A stretch of 64,000 nt of DNA. Origin: Lachnoanaerobaculum gingivalis (GTDB taxonomy: Bacteria; Bacillota; Clostridia; Lachnospirales; Lachnospiraceae). A program made the position numbers and the translations under genes. The first letter of the stretch is position 1. Each line of letters starts with the position of its first letter. A model generated the notes under the pieces. It was not told the DNA's origin. It searched no databases and was given only the letters and a program-made list of their open reading frames with translations. Below, in pieces: positions 43,022 through 51,755 of this stretch. Where the stretch lies: NCBI RefSeq assembly GCF_003862475.1, contig NZ_RRCO01000007.1, positions 62,001 to 126,000 on the forward strand, in the 5' to 3' direction.

Positions 43022-44509
43022 TTATAAAGTTTTTATAAATCGGTCAAATGCTTCCTGACCGTCTTTATCTCTCTTATATACTCCTGCACATTCAAGAACC
43101 TTTACAAACACCTTACTGATTTCATCCTGAATAATACCATGTATATTCTCAGCATTTATATCATAATTTTTGATCCATTCATCCACCCAGTCTGCATGCT
43201 TTTTAAGCTCCTCATTACTTCTTATATCTTTCTTTAAAAGGATATATTCCTCTAAAAGAGCCATTTCTTTTTTCAGTCTGGCAGGAAGAACCGCAAGTCC
43301 CATTACTTCGATAAGACCGATATTCTCCTTTTTTATATGGTGAAGATCTGCCGAAGGATGATATACCCCCCATGGGCTCTCATCAGTTGTGATATTATTT
43401 CTAAGCACCAAATCTATCTCATACAGATCTCCATGCATTCTTGCAATAGGTGTAATAGTATTATGCATGGTACCGTCAGTTTCTGCAAATACAAATGCAT
43501 CCTTATCGGTATATCCTCTCCACAAAGATAAGATATGATCGGAAGCCTCCACAATCCTGTCAATATCCTTACCCTGCAGTCTTATAACCGACATAGGCCA
43601 TTTTACAATACCTGCAATCAGATCCTCATATCCCGGAATCACAAAGTTTCTGTCATATGGAGCCTTGGCCATTGCAAATACATAGCCGCCACCCTGAAAA
43701 TGGTCATGACTTAGTATAGAACCTCCGACTATAGGAAGGTCCGCATTTGAACCTGCTGTATAATGAGGGAAAAGCTTTACAAACTCTAAAAGCTTTTTAA
43801 ATACAGCCTTATCTATCTTCATAGGCTTATGCTGTTTATTAAATATAATACAATGCTCATTGTAATACACATATGGTGAGTACTGCAAAAAATAATCCTC
43901 TCCGTCAAGAGAGATGGGAATTACTATAAGATTCTGTCTTGCCGGATGTGAGAAATGCCCTGCATAACCTTCATTCTCCGCACAAAGTAAGCAGCTTGGA
44001 TAACCTGATTTCTTTGCCTGTCCTGCTTTTGCAATATCTCTCGGATCCTTTTCAGGCTTTGAAAGATTAATAGTAATATCTATAGGTCCGTACTCCGTTT
44101 CGGTAACCCATTTTTCATCTTTTGCAATACGGTCTGTACGTATATAATTTGTTCTCTTGCTGAATTTATAATAAAAGTCTGTAGCAAGTTTACTGCTTAT
44201 ATGATATATCTCTTTAAACATTCTTCTTACGGTTGAAGGCATAGGCGTAAGCTGTCCCATAATTTTTGTATCAAAAAGATCTGTTATTGTCACGGTATTA
44301 TCCTCTATAATACCTTTTTCATAGGCAAACTTACACATATCGGAGAGTATATCCACAAGTGCTCTTTCTTCGGTCACCTCTTCTTCTTCAAATTCTATCT
44401 GACCGAAAAGATCCAGCAATCTGTTTGTAATATATACTCTGTCATCTTCATCCACAAGATACTCACGCATACCGTAAGCCATAAGTTCATTGATAAGCCT
44501 GTTAATCAT
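43022..44509 (-). CDS. galT: UDP-glucose--hexose-1-phosphate uridylyltransferase, family 2
   Basis: Leloir pathway enzyme that exchanges UMP between UDP-glucose and galactose 1-phosphate. At 495 residues it is the long Gram-positive family-2 type. Visible features are CLLCAENEGYAGHFSHPARQ (a CxxC-like pair with substrate-contacting residues), the FNKQHKPM segment, and SHDHFQGG (His268-Asp269-His270), matching the family-2 active-site block. It stands alone here; galK and galE are not adjacent, which is not rare in Clostridia. The ATG has no near-consensus GGAGG but AGGGAG lies before it. Confidence 0.95.
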   Translation of the reverse strand: MINRLINELMAYGMREYLVDEDDRVYITNRLLDLFGQIEFEEEEVTEERALVDILSDMCKFAYEKGIIEDNTVTITDLFDTKIMGQLTPMPSTVRRMFKEIYHISSKLATDFYYKFSKRTNYIRTDRIAKDEKWVTETEYGPIDITINLSKPEKDPRDIAKAGQAKKSGYPSCLLCAENEGYAGHFSHPARQNLIVIPISLDGEDYFLQYSPYVYYNEHCIIFNKQHKPMKIDKAVFKKLLEFVKLFPHYTAGSNADLPIVGGSILSHDHFQGGGYVFAMAKAPYDRNFVIPGYEDLIAGIVKWPMSVIRLQGKDIDRIVEASDHILSLWRGYTDKDAFVFAETDGTMHNTITPIARMHGDLYEIDLVLRNNITTDESPWGVYHPSADLHHIKKENIGLIEVMGLAVLPARLKKEMALLEEYILLKKDIRSNEELKKHADWVDEWIKNYDINAENIHGIIQDEISKVFVKVLECAGVYKRDKDGQEAFDRFIKTL

Positions 44510-44606
44510 TTTTTTGCTCCCTAAATCAATTCTTTATTTTTTCACATATAACAATCTGCAAGTCAATTATCAATCAAGAAATCCACAATTACAACAGTTC
44601 ATATTT

Positions 44607-45164
44607 TTATAGAAATAATACATTGTAAAATAGATTTAATAAACCTGCCAATACCATTACAAATATCGGATTCTTATTGTATTTTAATAAAAGCACCATG
44701 CATATAATAAATATAGCCAACATATGAATTTTGAAATTTTCCATAGAAAACCCATTTATTCCAAATGCCGACTCTAATATCTTTATACCCGATATTGCAA
44801 TCATAACTACCACAGCCGGTCTCAAAACGGAGAGTATAGACTGTATCATATTCAATTTTTTATACTTCTTATACATCCACGCCAAAAAAATAAGGAGTAT
44901 GGTAGATGGAAGTATACAGCCTAAAGTAGCAACTGCGGCACCAACTACTCCACCTATTCTGATACCCACAAAGGTAGCTGAATTTATCGCAATAGGTCCG
45001 GGTGTCATCTGTGATATGGTAATAAGATCTGTAAACTCTTCCACAGTAAGCCATTTATATGTATCCACCACTTCACTTTGAATGATGGGCATTGCAGCAT
45101 AGCCTCCGCCAAAACTGAAGGCGCCTATTTTTAAAAAGCTTATAAACAATTTTAAATAAATCAT
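44607..45164 (-). CDS. Chromate transporter, half-size CHR protein B
   Basis: A 185-residue protein of the CHR (ChrA) family holding one CHR domain with about five or six membrane helices. Motifs: FGGGYAAMPIIQ near the N terminus and SQMTPGPIAINSATFVG. Together with the overlapping upstream gene it forms the two-gene short-chain CHR pair common in Firmicutes, where both half proteins are needed. Export of chromate is known for a few members; the natural anion may differ. The start overlaps the stop of the partner by four bases (ATGA). Confidence 0.9.
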   Translation of the reverse strand: MIYLKLFISFLKIGAFSFGGGYAAMPIIQSEVVDTYKWLTVEEFTDLITISQMTPGPIAINSATFVGIRIGGVVGAAVATLGCILPSTILLIFLAWMYKKYKKLNMIQSILSVLRPAVVVMIAISGIKILESAFGINGFSMENFKIHMLAIFIICMVLLLKYNKNPIFVMVLAGLLNLFYNVLFL

Positions 45165-45721
45165 TTACTTTCCTCCACATTTTTGGATAATAAGGTCTTT
45201 ACAACTCCTGCCACAATACAGAGTAATATAATATATATTACATTTATTTTTAAACAAAAGCTGAGAAAAAAGGCTGTTGCCATTATAACAATATTTAAAA
45301 AACCCTTCTTTACTATTCCTGTACCCATCTGAAAGCTTACAGAAGCAATTACAGCCCCCACTCCCGACTGCATTCCTTCAAGCATATATGCAATAAACCT
45401 GTTTTCCCTGAATATGATATAAAACATAGATATAACGGAAATAATTAAAAAAGGTGGAATGACAGTGGCAAATATCGCCACCATAACCCCCGGTATCCCT
45501 GCAATCTTATACCCGACCACTATAGCTCCGTTTACTGCTATAGCTCCGGGTGCAGACTGTGCGATAGCCACCAAATCAAGCATCTCATCATTTTCTATCC
45601 AATGATATTCATCTACAAACTTTTTCTTCATCAATGTAACTATGACATAGCCCCCGCCAAAGGTAAATGCGCTCAAATAAAGTGTTGAAAGAAAAAGCTT
45701 AATAAGAACCTTCTTATTCAT
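45161..45721 (-). CDS. Chromate transporter, half-size CHR protein A
   Basis: A 186-residue CHR domain protein, first of the pair. Motifs: FGGGYVIVTLMKKKFVDEYH and AQSAPGAIAVNGAIVVGYKI, matching the two conserved CHR blocks. Membrane helices span most of its length, with opposite loop charges to the partner, as expected for an antiparallel pair. It overlaps the upstream aldo-keto reductase gene by eight bases and the downstream partner by four, so the four-gene set from YoaK to CHR B is one operon. Confidence 0.9.
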   Translation of the reverse strand: MNKKVLIKLFLSTLYLSAFTFGGGYVIVTLMKKKFVDEYHWIENDEMLDLVAIAQSAPGAIAVNGAIVVGYKIAGIPGVMVAIFATVIPPFLIISVISMFYIIFRENRFIAYMLEGMQSGVGAVIASVSFQMGTGIVKKGFLNIVIMATAFFLSFCLKINVIYIILLCIVAGVVKTLLSKNVEESK

Positions 45722-46712
45722 TTTCTTTCACTATTTCATCTATTTTCTTTAATTCTTCTTCACTGAATACAGTATTTTCTATAGCGGATATGTTATCAAG
45801 TACCTGTGAAGATTTTGATGCGCCTATAAGTACAGAGGTCATAACTTCATCCTTAAGTACCCATGAAAGTGCCATCTGTGCAAGGCTCTGGTTTCTTTCT
45901 TTTGCAATATCATTTAATCTTCGTATAGCATCAAGTTTATTTGCTGTCAGATTATTCTCATTTAAGAATCTTCCATCTGTTACTATTCTGCTGTCGGAAG
46001 GTATTCCGTTTAGATATCTGTCACTCAAAAGTCCCTGTGCCAAAGGACTGAAGGATATGATGCCCTTCTTTAATTTACCTGCAATATCTTTTAATCCGTT
46101 ATTTTCAATAGTTCTGTCAAAAATTGAATATCTGTTTTGATTTATTATAAAAGGAACCTTCAGTTCATCTAAAATCTTTGCAGCCTGCTCCAAAGTCTCA
46201 CCGTCATAGTTTGAGATTCCGACATATAATGCCTTACCGCTGTTTACTATCTGCGCCAAAGCACCACAAGTCTCCTCAAGCGGTGTATTCTTATCCATTC
46301 TGTGGTGATAGAATATATCCACATATTCAAGCCCCATTCTCTTTAAGCTCTGATCAATACTTGCTATCAAATACTTTCTGCTGCCGAAATCTCCGTAAGG
46401 ACCATCCCACATGGTATATCCGGCCTTTGTACTTATGATCATTTCATCTCTGTACTTTCCGAAATCCTCTTTTAAGATAATTCCGAAATTCTTTTCGGCA
46501 CTTCCCGGTGCAGGACCATAGTTATTTGCAAGATCAAAATGAGTGATACCGTTGTCAAAAGCCGTAAACAATATATCCTTCATACTTTCAAGATTGGAAT
46601 GATCTCCAAAATTATGCCAAAGTCCAAGAGATACCAACGGCAATTTTAATCCGCTGTTACCACAATGAGTATATTTCATTTTCTCATATCTGTCTTCCTT
46701 TGCAAAATACAT
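45714..46712 (-). CDS. Aldo/keto reductase, YghZ/Gpr-like
   Basis: A 332-residue NADPH-dependent reductase, closely like E. coli L-glyceraldehyde 3-phosphate reductase (YghZ), sharing YTHCGNSGLKLPLVSLGLWHN with the same spacing, FDLANNYGPAPGSAEKNFG, STKAGYTMW, RMGLEYVDIFYHHRMD and the C-terminal VLIGASKSSQV. Tyrosine of NNYGP and the downstream lysine STKAG and histidine YHHR complete the catalytic set. The first ATG is kept because AAGGGG lies six bases upstream. It detoxifies aldehydes such as methylglyoxal in relatives; here it sits between YoaK and a CHR pair, which gives no clear pathway. Confidence 0.93.
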   Translation of the reverse strand: MYFAKEDRYEKMKYTHCGNSGLKLPLVSLGLWHNFGDHSNLESMKDILFTAFDNGITHFDLANNYGPAPGSAEKNFGIILKEDFGKYRDEMIISTKAGYTMWDGPYGDFGSRKYLIASIDQSLKRMGLEYVDIFYHHRMDKNTPLEETCGALAQIVNSGKALYVGISNYDGETLEQAAKILDELKVPFIINQNRYSIFDRTIENNGLKDIAGKLKKGIISFSPLAQGLLSDRYLNGIPSDSRIVTDGRFLNENNLTANKLDAIRRLNDIAKERNQSLAQMALSWVLKDEVMTSVLIGASKSSQVLDNISAIENTVFSEEELKKIDEIVKENE

Positions 46713-46731
46713 AAAAAACCCCTTTCAAATA

Positions 46732-47391
46732 TCAATTTTCAAATTCCTTGAACATCATTAAAAAAATCAATGTCAGCATTACTGCAGCAATCAAAATAGC
46801 CTTTTCATTAAAAAGCCCTACGGCAAAATATCCTAAAGCTGTACCTGTGATAAATATCAAAATACATATATAATAATATAAACCCTTTTCTATAGATAAC
46901 TTATCACCTTTACTGATTCCACGATAAAGATTCTGTGTTCCGTTCTTTAAATTTCCGGTACACATTGTAGTTGCTATTACAACATCTCTTATTTTAGGGA
47001 ATGTGGCAAACTGTACTCCCGATACCAAAGATATTATGGAATTGGCAACTCGGTTCATATCCTGCGGTAAAAATGCCACAACAATAAATGCAAATATTTC
47101 AAGCATTAAAGGAATCTGCCTCCAGTGTATCATATTAATATTTTCTTTTCTCTGCTTTATTATTTCCGATATTGCCACGCCTATGGCAAAGGATGTTATG
47201 GGTATAAGATAATTTATTGATTCTAAAAACTTTCCTTCACATATTTTTAATGTCATCAATATAATATTACCTGTTTCGGCATTGGCAAAAACTTTTCCAC
47301 GGTTTATGTATGAATAAGCATCCATAAAACCTCCGGAAAGTGCCAAGAACAACCCGACCGTTATGGACTCTGAAGTCTGCCATCTTCTCAT
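46732..47391 (-). CDS. YoaK family membrane protein (DUF1275)
   Basis: A 219-residue protein with about six membrane helices of the YoaK/DUF1275 family. Landmarks: LALSGGFMDAYSYINRGKVF, ANAETGNIILM and the VIATTMCTGNLKNGTQNLY segment, in the usual order. Role not established in the family; a small-molecule permease is often guessed. First gene of the operon that continues to the aldo-keto reductase (19 bases downstream) and CHR genes. Confidence 0.9.
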   Translation of the reverse strand: MRRWQTSESITVGLFLALSGGFMDAYSYINRGKVFANAETGNIILMTLKICEGKFLESINYLIPITSFAIGVAISEIIKQRKENINMIHWRQIPLMLEIFAFIVVAFLPQDMNRVANSIISLVSGVQFATFPKIRDVVIATTMCTGNLKNGTQNLYRGISKGDKLSIEKGLYYYICILIFITGTALGYFAVGLFNEKAILIAAVMLTLIFLMMFKEFEN

Positions 47392-47456
47392 TTTATCCCT
47401 CTTAATCTAAAAGAATTCCTCTTTATTTTAAACTATTATAGCGATAAATTAAAGCA

Positions 47457-47495
47457 ATAAAAAAAGTATAGCCTATATTTTATATAAACTATACT
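47457..47495 (-). terminator. Terminator of lipoprotein gene 7
   Basis: Stem AGTATAG/CTATACT followed on the minus strand by seven T, just after the lipoprotein stop at 47504. Confidence 0.78.
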
Positions 47496-47503
47496 CTTAA
47501 AAT

Positions 47504-48232
47504 TTACTTTAATGATGTAAATGCATCCAAACATTTTTGTGCTTTTTCTTCAGAAGTACTGCTTGCTGTAATAATCGCCATAAAGTTTCCGGACTTTATA
47601 TAAATCTGCTTTCTGTACACAGTATAATCTCCACTTGTATCTGTAGCGCTCATTGCTATGGTTTCTCTACCGTTAAACATTGCCTTGGCACTCTCAACAC
47701 TGACATTTACCATTCCTGAAGCTTTGTACTGCTCCTGTAGTTTGGCTACTACATTTTCCAATTCGGTTTCAGTTTCAAAAGGTGTACCCATCTTTTCAAT
47801 AACAACATTTACATTGCTGACTCCGGTTCCGTTCTCACTGGTAGCGTATAAATCCATATATATACTTTCATCCGCTTCCTCCTGTGTCATACCGGCTTGC
47901 TTTATGAAAATATCTCTCATCTGAGCGATATTATCTCTGCTCTCCATCTTGTAATTATTTGCAGGCGCATCAAACTTGATATTAAAAACCTCATTTGTAT
48001 ATACTGAATCTTCTTTTCTGCCTCTGTAATATTGTATATCATCTTCGGCATGTGTCTCTTCCTGTATAACTTCCGCCTGTTTGGTAGTCTCCTCTGTAGT
48101 AGGTACTTCGGTAGTAGTCTTGGCTACAGTTGTTTCCGCCTGTGAGGCAGTTGTCTCGACATGAGTTCCGCCACTGCAGGCAGTCATCATTACCGATAAA
48201 AATAATATAGGAATAAAAATATTTTTCTTCAT
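47504..48232 (-). CDS. Array lipoprotein 7 (one repeat domain)
   Basis: A 242-residue lipoprotein, last of seven related ones. The start is placed at the ATG at 48232, eight bases after GGAG; the frame also opens at GTG 48241 and ATG 48238. Lipobox TAC is followed by a long Thr/Glu-rich linker (about 20-70). The repeat domain (about 80-242) begins VYTNEVFNIKFDAPANNYKM, continues with DLYATSENGTGVSNVNVVIE and MFNGRETIAM, and ends SGNFMAIITASSTSEEKAQK followed by CLDAFTSLK. It is the most diverged member and has its own spacing of 129 bases from the SseB-like gene, plus a terminator. Confidence 0.8.
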   Translation of the reverse strand: MKKNIFIPILFLSVMMTACSGGTHVETTASQAETTVAKTTTEVPTTEETTKQAEVIQEETHAEDDIQYYRGRKEDSVYTNEVFNIKFDAPANNYKMESRDNIAQMRDIFIKQAGMTQEEADESIYMDLYATSENGTGVSNVNVVIEKMGTPFETETELENVVAKLQEQYKASGMVNVSVESAKAMFNGRETIAMSATDTSGDYTVYRKQIYIKSGNFMAIITASSTSEEKAQKCLDAFTSLK

Positions 48233-48370
48233 TTTCATCACTCCGTGTAATAAATAATTTCCGAGTATTCTAGAATCTAACTGTGACTAAATTCTGATAA
48301 GATATTACAACAATGTGATTAAAATGTAAATATTTTTTTAAATCCCCTTCGGTAATCATTAAGAATTACT

Positions 48371-49531
48371 TTAATTCTTTTTATATAAAGGTTGTTTGGT
48401 CATCATATTCTTTGCAAAATCCGCCTGCTCCAAAGTAGCAAAATCAAGATATACCACTTCTCTGAGTAGATCTCTGCAGCTATCATAAACTTCTTTATAG
48501 TATTTTCTGACGTCTTCATCATCTATATCCATTATTATAAGATATGACTTTATACCTTCTTCATCCACCCTCAGCATCATGTCTATTAATTTTATCTCAC
48601 TGTGAGTATTTCCAAAATTAATCAATCTCCTTTTTATGGCAGATACTTCTTCATTATCTGCCGGATATACTAAAAGATTTTGCTCTCCACCCTTTGCCAC
48701 CTTTCTTTCTATTTTTGCCTCACCAAATTGGCTTTGATATCCGGGTGAATTCACTATATTATTGATATTTTCCGAATTCATATAGAACGACTGCGGACCG
48801 TAAGGATTAATGATAAATCCACCGCCATTCTTTAAACATCCTAAAATATCCGGGAATCTTACAATGATAGTTTCCTGTTTCCAATTTGCAGGTCCTTTAT
48901 CCGCCCAATTTTTCAAAGCAGTCCAGTCTGTAAATACAGGAAGTGCATTCACACCACCTTCAAGATTTATACCATAAATATTTATTTTTGTATCTTTTTT
49001 CAAAACAGTCTCTCCGCTGCCCTTAAAATCTCCCGACATATGTATGGGCAACAGATAATGTGCACTTACCATCTCACGGAAAAATAGATTTACAAAATCT
49101 TCATCCTTATAGTAATTATCATATTCATATAAAAGTCCAAGTATATATGGATTTTCCACCGCCTTATTCACATCGGATTCTATCTGAAATTCTATATTTG
49201 TAAGCAAAGCGTATTTAAAATCATCCGACTCGTCTATATGTTCAAACCCTATATTTGCATATGAATCTTTTATTATTTCCAAGTCATTTCCGGCACTGTC
49301 TGCAATCTTCGCAATTTTAAGATGAGATACTTTTCCACTTTTAAAAAGTACCGTTACTTCTTCTTTGCCTACCGTACCGTGCACATCTCCTTCAAGTATT
49401 ATACTTCCGGTATCTTTACAGCCACTTACCAACATGGTAAATCTGTTTTTACCTGTTTCAACAGGTTTATTTTTTTTATCATCAACACTTTTTTCAGATG
49501 AAAAAGCATCTTTTATCTTATCCCAAAACAT
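48371..49531 (-). CDS. SseB-like protein with extra N-terminal domain
   Basis: A 386-residue soluble protein without signal peptide. The N-terminal 120 residues contain KDTGSIILEGDVHGTVGKEE, with a beta-rich pattern like a translation-factor barrel. The middle (about 125-285) matches the SseB family: YLLPIHMSG, ALPVFTDWTALKNWADKGPA and GGFIINPYGPQSFYM. The C-terminal part (about 290-386) resembles the SseB C-terminal domain. It follows lipoprotein gene 6 by 12 bases and therefore belongs to that operon. SseB proteins are linked to serine sensitivity and to secretion effectors in other bacteria; role here unknown. Confidence 0.8.
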   Translation of the reverse strand: MFWDKIKDAFSSEKSVDDKKNKPVETGKNRFTMLVSGCKDTGSIILEGDVHGTVGKEEVTVLFKSGKVSHLKIAKIADSAGNDLEIIKDSYANIGFEHIDESDDFKYALLTNIEFQIESDVNKAVENPYILGLLYEYDNYYKDEDFVNLFFREMVSAHYLLPIHMSGDFKGSGETVLKKDTKINIYGINLEGGVNALPVFTDWTALKNWADKGPANWKQETIIVRFPDILGCLKNGGGFIINPYGPQSFYMNSENINNIVNSPGYQSQFGEAKIERKVAKGGEQNLLVYPADNEEVSAIKRRLINFGNTHSEIKLIDMMLRVDEEGIKSYLIIMDIDDEDVRKYYKEVYDSCRDLLREVVYLDFATLEQADFAKNMMTKQPLYKKN

Positions 49532-49543
49532 ATATACTCCAAG

Positions 49544-50179
49544 TTACTGCGCTTTTGTAAAGGCGTTCAAACAGTCTTTAACAACCTTTTCGTCTTTAGC
49601 ATTTATAACTATAACTGATACATCCTTTCCAGACTCTAAAAACACCTGTGTATGATACTGTGTAACACCGTTTGCGGTTAACTTTGCATTTATACAAGGA
49701 GCATCCTGACCCAAAAATTTTATAGTGGTACTTTCCGCCTTAATATCTCCCGCACCCTCATTATCCTTATTGATTCTCGCTATATTTCCGTCTATATATG
49801 CCTTTAAATCCGAGGTTATATTCACAAGTCCGAATAATACAGAGCTGCTGTTTGCAGTGTCATGTGCATACATTTTTAATGTATCATCATGTGTCTTTTT
49901 CTGCATATCACTAAGATCCTCGGTACTTACCATCTCCATATTTACAGACTTAGCATCAAACTTTATATTAAATACTTTATTGGTATATATACTGCCGTCA
50001 TATGTACCGTTCATATCTTCATTGTTTGTGCGCTCAGCAGTGCTTTCTACAGTACTTGCAACAGGACTCTCTGTCTTACTTTCAGCTTTGTTATCAGCCT
50101 TGTTACCTCCACAAGCAGTTATGGAAAGAGCAGACAAAACTACAATACCCGCCATTATAAGTTTAATATTCTTCTTCAT
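49544..50179 (-). CDS. Array lipoprotein 6 (one repeat domain)
   Basis: A 211-residue lipoprotein; the ATG at 50179 is chosen because GGAGG precedes it and the protein then starts with a clear signal peptide, MKKNIKLIMAGIV..., to lipobox TAC (Cys23). The frame opens 17 codons earlier. The repeat domain shows YDGSIYTNKVFNIKFDAKSV, FGLVNITSDLKAYIDGNIAR, IKFLGQDAPCINAKLTANGV, and ends SGKDVSVIVINAKDEKVVKD and CLNAFTKAQ. It starts 20 bases after the stop of lipoprotein 5 and is followed 12 bases later by the SseB-like gene. Lipid-anchored outside; function unknown. Confidence 0.85.
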   Translation of the reverse strand: MKKNIKLIMAGIVVLSALSITACGGNKADNKAESKTESPVASTVESTAERTNNEDMNGTYDGSIYTNKVFNIKFDAKSVNMEMVSTEDLSDMQKKTHDDTLKMYAHDTANSSSVLFGLVNITSDLKAYIDGNIARINKDNEGAGDIKAESTTIKFLGQDAPCINAKLTANGVTQYHTQVFLESGKDVSVIVINAKDEKVVKDCLNAFTKAQ

Positions 50180-50199
50180 TTTTCCTCCTTTATAAACAC

Positions 50200-50832
50200 T
50201 TACTCTGCCTTTGTAAATGCACCGAGACAATTATCAATACTCTGTGCATCTTGTGAATTTACTTCTATTACAGCCACATGGTTGTCCGACTGTAAAAATA
50301 CTTTTGTACGATAATATGTCACACTTCCCGAAGTAAGCTCCGCATGAAGAGACTCTACATCCTCACCCAGAAAGTTTATTGTAGAGCTTTCCACTTTAAC
50401 ATTCTCATCACCAAGACCTTTATTTTCCTCTTTTATTGTCGAGATATCTTCATCTATGTACGCCTCTACATCGGTACCGTCATCCAAAACTGTAAAATCC
50501 ACTCTACTTCCCGAATCGCCGCTTTGTACCTCCATCTTTAATGAATAATCATTGTGGCTTATACTCATAGCATGAATCTCGTCGGCACTTGTTATCTCCA
50601 TATTTGCAGCTTTTGCATCAAACTTAACATTAAATACACTATTGGTATACACATCCCCGTCAAGCTTACCGTCAAGCTCAGTATTTTTTTTGTCATCCGA
50701 AAAAGACATCACCACTATATCCTTATCCGCCTGTGCACTCTCTTTTGCTTTATCTTTACGGGCGCAAGCCGTTATATAAAGTACAGACAGCACTGCAACA
50801 CCCATAATTATAAGCTTAAAATTCTTCTTCAT
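50200..50832 (-). CDS. Array lipoprotein 5 (one repeat domain)
   Basis: A 210-residue lipoprotein close in sequence to lipoprotein 6. Start at ATG 50832, after GGGAGG; earlier frame codons are not used. Signal peptide to lipobox TAC (Cys23), a short linker, then the domain DGDVYTNSVFNVKFDAKAAN through VDFTVLDDGTDVEAYIDEDI, INFLGEDVESLHAELTSGSV, ending SDNHVAVIEVNSQDAQSIDN and CLGAFTKAE. The cysteine that pairs with the FLG-PC position in other members is replaced here by serine. It is the first gene of the subcluster 50832-48371. Confidence 0.85.
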   Translation of the reverse strand: MKKNFKLIIMGVAVLSVLYITACARKDKAKESAQADKDIVVMSFSDDKKNTELDGKLDGDVYTNSVFNVKFDAKAANMEITSADEIHAMSISHNDYSLKMEVQSGDSGSRVDFTVLDDGTDVEAYIDEDISTIKEENKGLGDENVKVESSTINFLGEDVESLHAELTSGSVTYYRTKVFLQSDNHVAVIEVNSQDAQSIDNCLGAFTKAE

Positions 50833-50906
50833 TTTTCCTCCCGAGTACAAAATATACTTTTTATTTTAGTATATCACCTATTAAAATAAAAATAAATTGT
50901 TCAATC

Positions 50907-50944
50907 AAAAAGGCACACCTTATTTTATCAAGGTATGCCCTTTA
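50907..50944 (-). terminator. Terminator of lipoprotein gene 4
   Basis: Stem GGCATACCTT/AAGGTGTGCC followed on the minus strand by TTTTT. Its core is similar to the groEL terminator at 56472-56514, and it separates lipoprotein 4 from genes 5 and 6. Confidence 0.8.
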
Positions 50945-50957
50945 TTATAAATAATAT

Positions 50958-51644
50958 TTACTCCGCCTTTGTAAACATATCAAGTCCTTTAGAGCTTTCA
51001 TCAGCATTTGTTGTTATTGTAGCAATTGTATATATTCTTCCTCCAACCTCAACAAAAGCCTGAGTTGTATACTGAGTTACTCCACCCATAGTTAAATCTG
51101 CAACTATAGCAGGTACATCCTTGTCCATTAATTTTGTTGTTGTGCTTTCAATCTTTAAAGCATCCTCTCCTAAGGATTCATTACTTTTCTTTGTTGTTTC
51201 AATATACTCATCCATATAGGTCTTTAAATCTGTACCTTCATCCAATATGCCTATCATAGCTATTTTAGTATAATTATTGTTGTAAGCATAAAGTTCCAGT
51301 TTTCCTTCAGACTGAATTCCCATAGCTTCAAGCTCAGCTTGATCTGCTAATCTCATATCATTGGCTGTGGCATCAAACTTTAAATTTAATGCTTTATTTG
51401 TATAAACATTATCAGCAGTAACTCCTGCCAAATCCTCTGCAGATATATTAGCTTCACTTGAAGCTTCTGCGCTGCTTTCATCTTTCTTTTCTTCAGTAGC
51501 TGCTTCTGCGCTTGTTTCTTTACTTTGTGCTTCAGAAACACTTTCACTTCCCACTGTTGTTTCAGCCTTTTTGTTACCTCCACATGCGGTTACAGCCAAT
51601 ACCGATGCTATAGCCAATACTACCAATTTAAAACTTCTTCTCAT
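50958..51644 (-). CDS. Array lipoprotein 4 (one repeat domain)
   Basis: A 228-residue lipoprotein with lipobox TAC (Cys21), a Ser/Glu/Ala-rich linker (about 25-70) and the repeat domain DNVYTNKALNLKFDATANDM, IGILDEGTDLKTYMDEYIET, TKLMDKDVPAIVADLTMGGV, ending VGGRIYTIATITTNADESSK then GLDMFTKAE. GGAGG precedes the ATG by eight bases. It is separated from the neighbouring lipoprotein genes by gaps of about 110 bases and has its own terminator, so it is probably transcribed separately or partly by read-through. Confidence 0.85.
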   Translation of the reverse strand: MRRSFKLVVLAIASVLAVTACGGNKKAETTVGSESVSEAQSKETSAEAATEEKKDESSAEASSEANISAEDLAGVTADNVYTNKALNLKFDATANDMRLADQAELEAMGIQSEGKLELYAYNNNYTKIAMIGILDEGTDLKTYMDEYIETTKKSNESLGEDALKIESTTTKLMDKDVPAIVADLTMGGVTQYTTQAFVEVGGRIYTIATITTNADESSKGLDMFTKAE

Positions 51645-51755
51645 AATGTCCTCCGTTTTATATAACTTTTTTCGTACTGATTATACAAGACAGAACATAT
51701 AAAAGCTTTAGGATTTGTATTAATTTTTATTTAAGATAATTTAGGTTAGTATTAT

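Noticed and set aside
49725-50314. Plus-strand open frames of 156 and 141 residues
   Set aside because: Antisense to lipoproteins 5 and 6, which have signal peptides, lipoboxes and good start sites.
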